A DNA stretch of 64,000 bases from Plantago ovata (lineage: Eukaryota; Streptophyta; Magnoliopsida; Lamiales; Plantaginaceae). Location: NCBI GenBank assembly GCA_028274465.1, contig CM051455.1:49205351-49269350 (forward strand), written 5' to 3'. Within the stretch, counting starts at the first letter, position 1. Each line of letters starts with the position of its first letter. Shown in pieces: positions 22,077 through 31,557 of the stretch. Below the pieces are notes generated by a model, which saw only the letters and a list, made by a program, of their open reading frames with translations, was not told the DNA's origin and made no database searches. The translations under genes were made by a program, and so were the position numbers.

Positions 22077-23088
22077 ATGAGCCAGGCACAACCCAAAAGG
22101 ACACAACAATCCGACCAGGAACCTGTGAAGTACGGCGACGTGTTCCAGGTCTCCGGCGAACTTGCTTCAAAACCTGTCGCACTAAGAGATGCAGCTGCCG
22201 CACAGGCCGCCGAAAGATTTGTGGTTGGTCACACTCTCAGGGGCGGTCCAGCAGCTGTTATGCAATCAGCAGCAGACGTAAACGTGAATCGTGGTGTACT
22301 TTCTCCTCGTGATGTTACGGAGGGAATCCTTGATCAGGGTGTTACTATAACTATAGATGATGATGGTCGTCAAACTGTTGCCTCTGAGGCCGTTGCTGGA
22401 GAGGTAAGAATGTTCTTAATTTGATTTAGTTCACATTTTACCCAGGACTTTTGTATGACTGATAGTTTCGTTATGCATTAAAATTCATAAAAATTAACTG
22501 ACTAGTACTAATAAAAACTTGGACAGGTTGTAGGGAAATTCATACTGACAGGGGAAGAGAAACCGGAGCCGGAGAGTCCACCTTTATCCTCTGTCAATCC
22601 CTCTGCTGCAATGACCATTGGACAAGCTCTGGAATCAGTAATTCATTCTGCTGGGGACAAGCCAGTAGACGAAGCTGATGCTGCCGCAATACAGGTTGCT
22701 GAAATCCGAGCAACCGATCAGGACAAAGTCATTCCTGGTGGGATTACGGCATCCGCTCAATCTGCAGCCAAAAGAACGCACGCACCGTTGATAAGGATGA
22801 GAAAATAAAGCTGCGCGACGTTCTACAAGTAAATTTCGCAGATTTTGATCATGACTTGAGTTATTGTATGAAATGTGAGTTTATGTGATGTCATGTACAT
22901 ATTTTTGCGTTGCTTTTGATCAGGGAGCAACCAAGAAGCTTCCAAAGGATAAGACGGTGACGACGAAAGAGGATGCCGATGCGATTATGGGGGCGGAGAT
23001 GAGGAACAGAGCGGATATGGTTACGCACCCGGGAGGGGTGGCGGAATCTGTGGCCACGTCTGTGAGGCTTAATCAGCAGAGAACTTGA
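22077..23088 (+). CDS. Seed maturation LEA protein (SMP), copy 2, frameshifted in exon 2
   Basis: Exons 22077-22403, 22527-22828 and 22924-23088, with the same intron positions as LEA gene 1. It starts MSQAQPKR, then VKYGDVFQVSGELASKPVAL (SMP1), MTIGQALESVIHSAGDKPVD (SMP2) and a third SMP ending HPGGVAESVATSVRLNQQRT. Exon 2 is 302 bp, against 306 bp in copy 1, so it is not a multiple of three. In the frame set by exon 1, translation goes THAPLIRMRK then TAA at 22806 (202 aa). One base is missing near 22765-22775; the other frame continues ARTVDKDEKIKLRDVL into exon 3, which is otherwise clean. So the copy makes a two-SMP protein with an odd tail, or the base is a sequence error. A deletion of one base in the A4/GAACGCACGCACC stretch is the simplest cause. 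Promoter motifs are retained. Role as for copy 1. Confidence 0.85.
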
Positions 23089-23454
23089 GTACTCTCTGTG
23101 TTTACTGGTAAGAACTTATTTGCTGGTCTTGTGTGTACAATGTGTTGTGTTTTTCTTGTAGAATTTCAAAATCAGTCTCTGGCTTGTATAAATTTTGTAA
23201 CATAATGTTGTAGGGTAAATTCGTGTATAAATTTCTTAACATAATGTTATAATGTTATGTTGTAGGGTAAATTCGTGTATAGGATAATTCGCCCAAGTCT
23301 AAATCTTACTCCAAAATTGTCTCCCAGTCAAATGTATTCCATTTGTATTAATTACTAGCGCTTGAATTAAAACTTGAATGCGGATACCTTAGATTCAGTT
23401 TGACTTGAGGTCAAGTCAAACTGTGAAGACGACTACTTATGTGAAGATGACTTA
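23089..23454. other. 3' flank of LEA gene 2 with a short tandem duplication
   Basis: TAACATAATGTTGTAGGGTA and AATTCGTGTATA appear twice (about 23201-23235 and 23239-23282). No gene. Confidence 0.5.
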
Positions 23455-23767
23455 CTTCTCTTCTTTCATAAGTTTTTTTAGTTTGATTTTTTCCCGTCAA
23501 AATTTAAAATTTTGACTTCTGATTACTCTTAAACTATAATGATAAAATATGTAACGAAATTATATTATGTAAATTTAGGTTCTATAGTCCCATAATATAT
23601 TTCGCTAAATATTTTAGTATTATAGTTTAAATGTAATCGGAATTATATTTTAAAAGTAATTGGGAGTTATGGTCAAAAATAGACTTTCTACCTCAGGATA
23701 TACCGATAGGAGAGAAAGTTGTTAAATTGAAAAAAATCAAAGTAAAAAGTTTTTGAGAGAACAGAAG
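23455..23767. mobile_element. Stowaway-type MITE, old copy, 313 bp
   Basis: TA duplication at 23453-23454 and 23768-23769. It contains the ATTACTCTTAAACTATAATG and ATGTAACGAAATTATATTAT blocks of the better-preserved copy at 51566-51822, and ends GAGAGAACAGAAG. It is diverged and has an extra ~55 bp in the right half. Confidence 0.7.
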
Positions 23768-24040
23768 TAGTATATAACTATGAACTTCTCAAGTAGGAAT
23801 AATATATTGGTGCAATAATGACCTGTCATTAATTATTGATTACCTTCGCATTGAAATTTAGACTTTCACAATTACATGGACAACTCTTGGGATTGCGACT
23901 GTAAGTGTATGGTGTAGAGTAAATTGAGCCATTTCCCCAAGGGAACCGGCATGATATTTCCTCCATATTAGCGTTTAGGCCCATCTAATGTTTAGTGGGC
24001 CTTACCTATTTTCCAAATTAGAGTTATAGCGGGTTCTATT

Positions 24041-25647
24041 GTGATGTCCCATCTTAATTAACCGTATAATCTACTCAGTTTATCTATGCGTTTGACATTT
24101 GAAATTTAGATGCTTTAGTTTTGAATTAATTTTACATGAGTATTTTATTACTTTCATTATTATTAGACGTAATTAGAAAATGTCAAAAAGAAACTAGTAT
24201 GAATTATTTGATCTAAAATAGTACGTATAGGGGTCAAAACTAAAAGTATAGGTATTAGTTTAAAAGAACTTACTTGCATAGTTTCTAGGTTTTAAAATTC
24301 TTCTAGAATCTTAAAAGATCTAATTTAGGCTTTGTGAGATTAAAATTTGATCGATCCAGTCTTTTCCCTTAAAACCAATCATATTCTTATGTGCTTCTTT
24401 TCTTCCGTTAAAGCCAAGTAGGTCGTTGGATTAATAATTCAACGGTTATGATGGAGACAAGTGTATCACGATTGATCAATTTTTATCGTTCCAGTTCAAA
24501 CCAACTTCGTCGGGAAGAAAATCAGATGTAATCACAACATTATCTTGTCATCTGCATCCGTCTAAACTCATTTAATCATTTGTACGTACCCCTCAATCTC
24601 TATAAATAGGTATCCTTTATCCTTTACCCTCAATTAAATTCATCACCTCTTAGTCTGAGTTTCAGTATTCATTCTATATACGTGAGGTAGTGAGCGTTTG
24701 AGCCGGTAAGCAGAAGAAAACGAGGTGATTACTCTATATTTGTTTCTGTAATTTTTGTATTACTTTCTCTGTAATTAAAAATGGTGTTTCAATTCTCGAT
24801 ACATTTTTGTAAGCAGAGTAGTTAATACAAATATTACATAAACAAGTATAGTAATTACTTCTTTTTTTCTGTTTATTGGCTCATACGCTTACTATTTCAC
24901 ATATATGAATTGAATACTGAAAATGAGATTGAGAGGCGATAAATGTAGTTGAGGTTCCTATTTGTAGAGATCGATGGGTATATGTGATTGGATGAATTTA
25001 GGCGGTTGGGGATGACAAGGTAATGCCGTGATTACATGTGAATTTCTTTCCGGCGAAGTTAGTTTGAGATGGAACGATAGAACGTGATCGATCGTGATAC
25101 ACTTGTCTCCATCGTAACTGTTGAATCATTAATTTGGTGACCTGCTTGGCTTTAATGGAGAAAAGAATCACAAAAGAAGGTGATTGATTTTAGGGAAAAA
25201 GGCTGGATCGATCAATCTGATCTCATAAAGCATAAATTAGATCTTTCAGTGCATTAATTTTTATAGTAAAATATTAAAACTAGGGCCTATGAAAGTAAGT
25301 TTTTTCAAACTTGGATCTATACTTTTAGTTTTGACTCCTAGACGTACTATTTTGGTGTCAAATAATTTGTACTATTATTATTATTTTTATTTTTTTTTAA
25401 CGCTAGTTACGTCTAATAATGAAAGTAATAAAATACTTATGTAAAATTAATTTAAAATTAAAGAACCTAAATTTCAAATGTCAAACGCATAGAAAATTAA
25501 GTGGATTATGCGGTTAGTTATACGTGTAATAATGAAAGTAATAAAATATTCATGTAAAATTTATTCGAAATTAAAGCACCTAAATTTCAAATGTTAAATG
25601 TATACATAAATTAAGTAGATTATGCTGTTAATTAAGGCGGGCCTCAC
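24041..25647. repeat. ~1.6 kb near-complete palindrome (foldback element)
   Basis: The left half 24041-24790 and right half 24800-25647 are imperfect inverted copies of each other over almost their whole length, with a centre of about 20 bp (GTGTTTCAATTCTCGATACA, ~24784-24803). Matching landmarks, left versus right: GTGATGTCCCATCTTAATTA / GTGAGGCCCGCCTTAATTA at the ends; TGCGTTTGACATTTGAAATT; AAACTAAAAGTATA; GACAAGTGTATCACGAT / GACAAGTGTATCACGATCG; ATGTAATCACAAC; CTCTATAAATAGG / CTCTACAAATAGG; GTGTTTCAATTCTCG. The right arm has an extra ~120 bp from an internal duplication (two copies of the ATTTCAAATGT..TTAAGT.GATTATG block). No coding capacity was found. It could be a MULE or foldback element with very long terminal repeats or an inverted duplication. 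TSDs are not clear. Confidence 0.8.
24601..24608 (+). promoter_or_regulatory. TATA-like box inside the left arm of the palindrome
   Basis: CTC TATAAATAGG resembles a strong plant TATA box and faces inward to the centre. The right arm carries the mirrored CTACAAATAGG near 24957-24967 on the minus strand. Transcription from it would cross the centre and yield a hairpin RNA. No transcript evidence is available. Confidence 0.35.
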
Positions 25648-25845
25648 ATCTATGAACTTTTCACTGCCTTAGGAGCCTTCTGGAATGCTACATTTTATTT
25701 GGTCTGAATTAACGTTCACATGGCCCGAGTTATCGCATCTTCCTTTGGCTCCCCGACAAGTTTTCTTCAGGATAGTTGGGTTTAGATGCAAAAGAGCTGT
25801 TTAGTGGGATACCGAATGTAATTATGTCTATTTAATATTTATATA
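25648..25845. other. Spacer between palindrome and minisatellite
   Basis: Short unique DNA; nothing recognised. Confidence 0.4.
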
Positions 25846-26124
25846 CAGAAACTAATGAAACTAGCATTTGTGTAGCCAAGACTGAAGAAACTTGCATTTG
25901 TGTTGCTGAAACTAATGACTAACATTTTATGTTCACTTGTGATACTGAAATTTATGAAACTAGTATTCGTATTTGCCTAAACTAATGAAACTAGCATCTA
26001 TGTTGCAGAAACTAGCATTTTTGTTGCAGAAACTAGCAATTTTATTGATGAAATCAGCTGTTGTGATGTTGAAACTAATAAACTAGCACTTTGTGATACT
26101 GAAACTAATGTAACTAGCAATTTG

Positions 26125-26429
26125 CAGTGGCGGCTCAAGGTCCGTACGGTCAGCCCGACCGCACATGGCCTCGTAAAATGGGGGCCTCCGATTTATTATG
26201 TATAATGTTTATATATATGTGTTTACACAAAAAGTTAGCAAAGTAAAATAAAATTGGTCCAGTGGTGAATGTTGAAGGTGAAAATATCATGTCACTCCTA
26301 AGGACCTAAGGTCCCTAGTTCAATACCTCTGGTGAACTTTTTATGTCCCACCTTTTTGTTTTAAATATGATTCTTGGAGGCCTATCTTACGAGGTGGAAC
26401 AGGGCCCCAAAAATATAGAGCCGCCCTTG
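26125..26429. mobile_element. hAT-type MITE, 305 bp
   Basis: Exact 8 bp duplication GCAATTTG (26117-26124, 26430-26437). Inverted ends CAGTGGCGGCTC and, inward from the right, CAAGGGCGGCTC. The GGGGGCCTCC and GGAGGCC blocks and the GGGCCCC near the right end relate it to 12536-12834. It inserted into the minisatellite array. Confidence 0.9.
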
Positions 26430-26493
26430 GCAATTTGTGATACTGAACTAATGAAATTAACATTTATGATGTTGAAACTATCATTAACAATTA

Positions 26494-26769
26494 CTCCCTC
26501 CGTCGCGGTGAGAAACATACGTTTGCTTTTTGCACGGTTTTTAATGAGAGGTTTTGTTTGATAGTGATTTATTAATATAGAATGGAATGTGGGTCAATAT
26601 TTAAATGGTAGTGGTGGGGAAAAAGATTAAAAGTGAAGTGTGAATGTGGGGACAATGATTAAAGTAATATAAATGGTATGTGGGGTACCTTTCAAAAATA
26701 GAAACGTAAAGGATTGATTGGGACGACCCAAAAAGGAATACGTAAAGAAATGAGCGAGACAGATGAGTG
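26494..26769. mobile_element. Stowaway-like MITE, ~276 bp
   Basis: Left end CTCCCTCCGTCGC after TA matches the usual Stowaway terminus CTCCCTCCGTCCC. The right end ..GAGCGAGACAGATGAG is a decayed inverted form. The interior has AAACATACGTTTGCTTTTTG near the left and AATACGTAAAGAAATGAGCG near the right, also inverted. The right TSD is not clean. Confidence 0.65.
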
Positions 26770-27097
26770 GTTTCGTATAGATTCAGTTAGTTTCTTTTTG
26801 TCTAAAATTAGCTTGTGAAACTAGTTTTTTGTCTGAAACTAGTTTATGAAACTAGCTTTTATGTGTTGAAACTAATGAAATTAACACTTTTATGTGTTGA
26901 AACTAGCTTTTATGTGTTGAAACTAATGAAACTAACACTTTTATGTGCTGAAACTAGCTTTTATGTGTTGAAACTAACACTTTTATGTGCTGAAACTAGC
27001 TTTTATGTGTTGAAACTAACTTCTGAAATTAGCTTAACTAATTTCTAAAATTAGATTTTGTCTGAAACTATTGTCAAACTAGTTTTTTTCGATAAAT

Positions 27098-27250
27098 ACC
27101 AATGAGGTGTAGCTCAATTGGTTAGACTGGGGTGTCATGACACTAGAGGTCATAGGTTCAATTCTCGTCAAGTGCGGGATTATTTATAATTTATTACTAG
27201 CTTTGTAATGCTACTTGTGAAATTGTAATGGTTCGATTATTAAAAGAAAA
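27098..27250 (+). mobile_element. tRNA-derived SINE, 153 bp
   Basis: Perfect 16 bp target duplication GTTTTTTTCGATAAAT (27082-27097 and 27251-27266). The head has RNA polymerase III boxes: A-like TGTAGCTCAATTGG at 27109-27122 and B-like GGTTCAATTCTC at 27155-27166, spaced as in a tRNA gene. The body ends TGTAATGGTTCGATTATTAA with an A-rich tail. The long exact duplication points to a fairly recent insertion by LINE machinery. Confidence 0.9.
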
Positions 27251-27266
27251 GTTTTTTTCGATAAAT

Positions 27267-28829
27267 TAACTCTAAATACACTTATTTAGAGTTAATTTAC
27301 TCATTTTATAGTTAGTTTCAACGTAAAATAAAATTAACAACTAGTTTTCATCTCGGAAAAGTTTTGAAAATGTTTCAAAGCCATAAAAAACAACAAAAAT
27401 ATAATTAAGAAATAGGTAATACATATCTTATTACCAACAAAGATTAAGAACAACAATGAGACTTTTCATACGGAACAATCGAGAAGAGACAAGTTCTCGG
27501 CGAAATCTGTGACTGCTGATACTCACATGCTGATTGTACCGGTAGTGTTAGAAACCGAGAAATTTTGTCCGTCTGAGATTTTGAACGGTCGCTAGTTAGT
27601 TATTGGAAATAGCGAGCAGTTTGTAAATATTATTTGTTGTAAATATTATATTATTTGAAGGTGGATGATTTTTGTATTTTGTTTTGTTTATTAATTTATT
27701 TATGTATTTTTTTCTTAAAAAAAAAGAAGAATTTTTAGAAAAACAAAACTTTGTCCCAAAATTGAAAGTTCATAATTGTTGATTGAAGAATAGTCAACCG
27801 TAAAATGGAGACGGTGATTCTGAAATGGAGAACGGTCGGTTCCATTAAATTGCCCAGGTCTAAAGTATAACTAGTTGTAGACCATTCTTCTCCTCAATTG
27901 CTCTTACATACTCCTAGGTCGTAATTAACACAATCAGAGTTATTTTTGTTTTCTGCTCTTTTGTGCTTCTCCATCAAATCGTGTATTCTTTCACTTTAGG
28001 TTTGGAGGTTAAACCGTATCGAACAGTAAAGAAAAAAGCTCACGTTTGATCACATGTCAAATTTAAAGGGATTTGCAGTAGATAATTTGTAATTTTCACC
28101 TTAAACTTCTATGAAGTATGTTATGAAAGTATGTATGTTCTAGAACAACCATTTAAAGGATGATATGTACTTAGACCATAATAAGTTTATTATTATTTAT
28201 GTTGCATAGTTAATTGACTCTACACATTTGGATTATTTTTTTGGTTGTTTTAAGATAATTTTATAAGATGTTCCCATGGACTATACGTTATCACCAAGTG
28301 TGTGAGAACTTGGATGACAGAACGTAAGTCCTAAAATAGTTCCAATCGAGGTCATTGAGATTTGGGATATCAATGACGCCCGTTAAAGATTGGCATGCGA
28401 CCTGCATCATATTCTTAGAGGAATGTAGTGGCTCTCAGAACTACGAATGACTTGGTCATTCATGATGGATACATGGAACGTCTAAGAGGGTGTTACTGTT
28501 GCTGACCCACCGAGAAACCGTTTGATTAATTCTATTAACGTGTCTATGGAAGTATCGGTATGTAAGGTGATTTAGTAGTCCTTCGACTTGATGTCAATAC
28601 TGACTACATGCGTGGAATAATATATCTTGACCATGACCAATGCTTGCACACACTCCACTTGGGGTAGATACGACATGTGTTAGATATATTATGAAGTACA
28701 TGGGAGTAGTAGTTGAACCAAGATAAAATTCATTCCTCGCAATAGACATTAGAGAGAATACTTTACATCTCATAGTTAGGGTTGATCATTAATCATTGGC
28801 TAATGCGTTACGATATATTCAAAATGGTG
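27267..28829. other. Intergenic, no gene recognised
   Basis: Repetitive-looking, mostly without long frames. 28270-28829 has the moderate GC and lack of long frames typical of degenerate retroelement non-coding DNA, but no ends were found. Confidence 0.35.
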
Positions 28830-29640
28830 TTAGAATATGATCGAAGATCAACTAGCAAGAATGAGAAATAAATGGATACGTTATTAAAATAGACACAATA
28901 TCAAGTTCTAGACTCATTCCAGTATTCGCGAATGAAAGGACCATATCAACCTTACACTAAAGGTGATTTGTATATCCTTACAAACGTCCTTATATATTAA
29001 TGTTGTCCGGTAAATCGTCTAGGTGTTTCACCGTGAATCTAATTAGATTAGTGATTAATACATAAGGCCCTACGGGGCACACTACATGATTAGTACTCTA
29101 CCAGTCGGGATTATTAATAGATAGATATTAATTAGATTAATATATTTATTATAAAGTGTGAATAATTTAATTGGATCAAATTAGATTTGAACAATTAAAG
29201 AAGTGTATAAATTGGACCAAATTTGATTTGGACTCCAAAATGCAATTGGGCCAAAAATCAATCGGTGAGGAGAAGGGCGCGTGCTGCACGCGTCCGGTAG
29301 TTAATGAAGGAGAGGATCAACCCATTCTCTTTTGAAATTGGACCAGCTGGTACTGTCTCACGGGCGCGTGCTGCACGCGCCCGGTAGTTAATGAAGGGTG
29401 AGGATCAACCCACTCTCTTTTGAATTTGGCCCCGCTTAGCATTTTGGTTGGTTTTGTTTTGTCTCTTTATGCTTTAAATAGAGGAAGAAGGAGAGATACA
29501 TGTACGTAACATTTTCACATACATATTACTTTCTCTTCTCTCTAAAAGCAAAAGAACAAAATTACACATCATCTATTTGTCCTCTTCTGAATATGACAAA
29601 ATAATACATACACTTATTCACACATATCCAATAGATTTTC
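28830..29640 (+). mobile_element. Possible LTR-retrotransposon LTR or leader, unresolved
   Basis: A candidate LTR start TGTTAGAATATGATCGAAG is seen at 28830, a core promoter TTTAAATAGAGG near 29475, and a polypyrimidine leader follows. No second LTR, primer site or TSD was found, so the identification rests on style only. It may equally be the promoter of a gene whose exon lies at 29639-29862. Confidence 0.25.
29275..29430. repeat. Two-copy tandem repeat, 87 bp period, with GC palindrome
   Basis: GGGCGCGTGCTGCACGCG..CCGGTAGTTAATGAAGG plus GGATCAACCCA.TCTCTTTTGAA recurs at 29275 and 29362. The GC-rich start GCGCGTGCTGCACGCGC is nearly palindromic. Confidence 0.9.
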
Positions 29641-29862
29641 CTAGCACTCTACGGTATACGAAACTCTGTGGATACCGAGGTCAAGGATTTGCTGGACCAT
29701 ACGGAGGATTGGAATTTGCTTAGAGCGGAGCTTGAGGACTTGGAACTCACTGAAGAGGATTATGAAGCCTACGACAGAGAGCTTGCAGTGGAGGAGATCG
29801 AGGAGAAGCAACTGCAATTTGCTGAACAAACAGACGAGGATTTGGAATCGCTTAATCTGTAA
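29639..29862 (+). CDS. Acidic open frame, possible terminal exon, unknown
   Basis: After a possible acceptor TTTTCCTAG at 29638 the frame runs HSTVYET.. or, in the longest reading, from ATG 29668 for 64 residues: DTEVKDLLDHTEDWNLLRAE, then LEDLELTEEDYEAYDRELAV and ending LESLNL. Glu/Asp make up over a third of the residues and there is one Trp. It is predicted helical. Codon use is GC-balanced, unlike the AT-rich surroundings, which argues for real coding origin. I do not recognise the family. It lies just downstream of promoter-like DNA (TTTAAATAGAGG at ~29475). Confidence 0.4.
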
Positions 29863-30545
29863 GATAATCTCTTTCACGTAATACATGTTAAATAACTGTT
29901 ATCAAGATTGGTCGTAAATATTTTTGAAAATCCGGTGCATGCTTAAAGCAAAAACGACCCTAAATTACTACATGTTAAAGATTTGAGTAAAAATATTTAG
30001 GGCGTAACTTTAAACAGCACAAAACAGTGTACCTATTTCATTTTGATTTTATCTCTATTTTTATATTAAAAATATTTAATGCATGCATATTATAGGATTA
30101 ACGCCCGATCACAAAGATACTGAACGACCAACCGTTTAGACAACTCTCAAGATGATATGCTGGCGTCACAGACCAACACGTGTTTCTTGTTGTCACTTGT
30201 GTGCACACGGGGAGTTTAACTTTGGAGTTCTTCTGAATGGATACTCGAAAATAAAAATACACATTGTTGATATGATTAGTGTTTTCAATCCCTTTAAAAT
30301 ATCAAAAAACTTGGATCTTACAATTATATTTCCCTATATAATTTTAGGCACATGATTAAAATGACAATTTATTTAGTAATTTTTTTTATCTAGATATGAT
30401 ACTTATTTTATATTTATATTTAGATATTTATTACTAAGTTTTCGATATTTATTACTTCTACCAAGTTTTTTCTAGTGTGCGGTTTTGGTCCTTTGGTAAT
30501 TTTGTAATTGCTCTCCTTATGTGCAAATCACAGCCTCTTATAAGT
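29863..30545. other. Intergenic
   Basis: No gene recognised; a 67-codon open frame at 30152-30355 lacks any motif. Confidence 0.4.
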
Positions 30546-30547
30546 TA

Positions 30548-30796
30548 CTCTCTCTCTTTCATTAAAAATTATTATATTTTTTTCGATTAACAATTTTCAA
30601 TTTTAACTTCTAATTATCCTTAAACTATGATGGTAAAATAATAAATTTATATCATGAAAATTTAAATTCTATATTTTTATAATATAATTTTATTAAATAC
30701 TTCGTATTTTATTATTATAGTTTAAATTAATTTATTCAAAGTTGAAAACTTTTATAAAAATTGAAATTGAATAAATTTACATTGGGAATTACGGAG
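30548..30796. mobile_element. Stowaway-type MITE, decayed, 249 bp
   Basis: TA at 30546-30547 and 30797-30798. Begins CTCTCTCTTTC and ends AATTACGGAG, diverged forms of the family ends. The interior shares ATTATCCTTAAACTATGATGG and ATTTTTATAATATAATTT with the copy at 51566-51822. Confidence 0.65.
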
Positions 30797-30879
30797 TATT
30801 GTTGATGTAACGCCCCATAAATTCAGAAACTTAAAGGGGTTGAGATGTTAATCATGTCAACAAGGTGCACATTTATTTT

Positions 30880-30980
30880 CGGAAATCCATCCCATGAAAT
30901 TTCAGAGCTAAGCGTGCTTTATCTGGAGCAATTCTAGGATGAGTGACCTATTGGGAAGTTTCCGATGCACGCACGAGTGA
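30880..30980 (+). other. 5S rRNA-like segment of the Cassandra LTR
   Basis: Resembles the 3' two-thirds of plant 5S rRNA, including the internal promoter region (AAGCGTGCTT..GGATGAGTGACC..TGGGAAGT). It is diverged and is part of a retroelement LTR, not a working 5S gene. Confidence 0.8.
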
Positions 30981-31109
30981 GTACAAAATGCGCGGATTAG
31001 AAACACGTGTTGGACTATGGGCCAACATATTACCAGAAAATCAGTCCAGGGGTAATTGGACCGAATTAAAGGGTCGGGACTTCGATGGATTAGTGACTAC
31101 TACGTTACA

Positions 31110-31544
31110 ACTAGGGCTGTAACCGAGTCGAGCTTTTTTCAAGCTGCTTGAGTTATCTGCTCGAAACTCGATTATTTGAGCTCGAGCAAAAATTCTAGCT
31201 CGTTTAGATTATCGAGTCGAGCTCGAATATTGAAAAGTTCGGCTCGAAAGCTCGACGAGCCGCTCGAAAAAAATTATTTATTATTCATATTATTTATTTT
31301 ATATATTTTATTTATTATATATTTTTTATTTATTATATATATTTTTTTACATATTATTTTTTTTTCATTTTTATTCGAGATCGAATAAGAAAAATATATG
31401 TCGAGCTCGAACTCGAGTCCAAGAACTGAAGCTCGATCGAACTCGAGCCGATTGTTAAAATTTGAGTTCGAGTCGAGCCTAGCCAAAACTCGACTCGGCT
31501 CCACTCGATTATAGACTCGGCTCCACTCGATTACAGTTACACCT
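31110..31544. mobile_element. hAT-type MITE rich in TCGAGC, 435 bp
   Basis: Ends ACTAGGGCTGTAACCGAGTCGAGC and, inward from the right, AGGTGTAACTGTAATCGAGTGGAGC (each imperfect). Flanked by ACGTTACA (31102-31109) and GCGTTACA (31545-31552), an 8 bp duplication with one change. The interior has many GAGCTCGA/TCGAGCTCGA repeats and an AT-rich core. It sits precisely at the end of the Cassandra LTR. Confidence 0.8.
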
Positions 31545-31557
31545 GCGTTACAGTTGA

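Larger units (their letters stand above)
25846..27076. repeat. Degenerate GAAACTA minisatellite, interrupted by two MITEs
   Basis: Many diverged copies of a unit near GAAACTAGCxTTTxTGTGxTG with partner GAAACTAATGAAACTAACA. The freshest part, 26815-27020, has three or four near-identical 28-48 bp units (TTTTATGTGTTGAAACTA); its open frame encodes repeats of ETSFYVLKL. The older part, 25846-26124 and 26438-26490, is more diverged. The array is split by the hAT MITE at 26125-26429 and the Stowaway-like MITE at 26494-26769. A coding role seems unlikely, since the open frame results from the repeat unit. Confidence 0.8.
30806..31552 (+). mobile_element. Cassandra-type solo LTR with a nested hAT insertion
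   Basis: Begins TGTAACGCCCC and ends ACGTTACA, the termini of Cassandra, a non-coding terminal-repeat retrotransposon known to carry 5S rRNA-like sequence in its LTR. The 5S-like part lies at about 30880-30980 (GAGCTAAGCGTGCTT, CTAGGATGAGTGACC, TTGGGAAGTTTCC). The host duplication GTTGA flanks the whole unit (30801-30805 and 31553-31557). The LTR itself is 30806-31109 (~304 bp); its last bases were duplicated by a hAT element inserted next to the end. No internal region or second LTR is present, so it is a solo LTR. Confidence 0.85.

Noticed and set aside
27109-27180. tRNA gene candidate
   Set aside because: A and B boxes are present but the arms do not pair as a full cloverleaf, and the 16 bp duplication plus A-rich tail show a SINE.
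29275-29430. CRISPR-like or regulatory repeat array
   Set aside because: Only two copies at 87 bp period; a simple tandem duplication in a plant nuclear context.
30880-30980. 5S rRNA gene
   Set aside because: Only part of 5S is present, diverged, and it lies inside Cassandra-type LTR termini.
31176-31504. Frames within the TCGAGC-rich region
   Set aside because: Products of the hAT MITE's low-complexity sequence; no protein motif.
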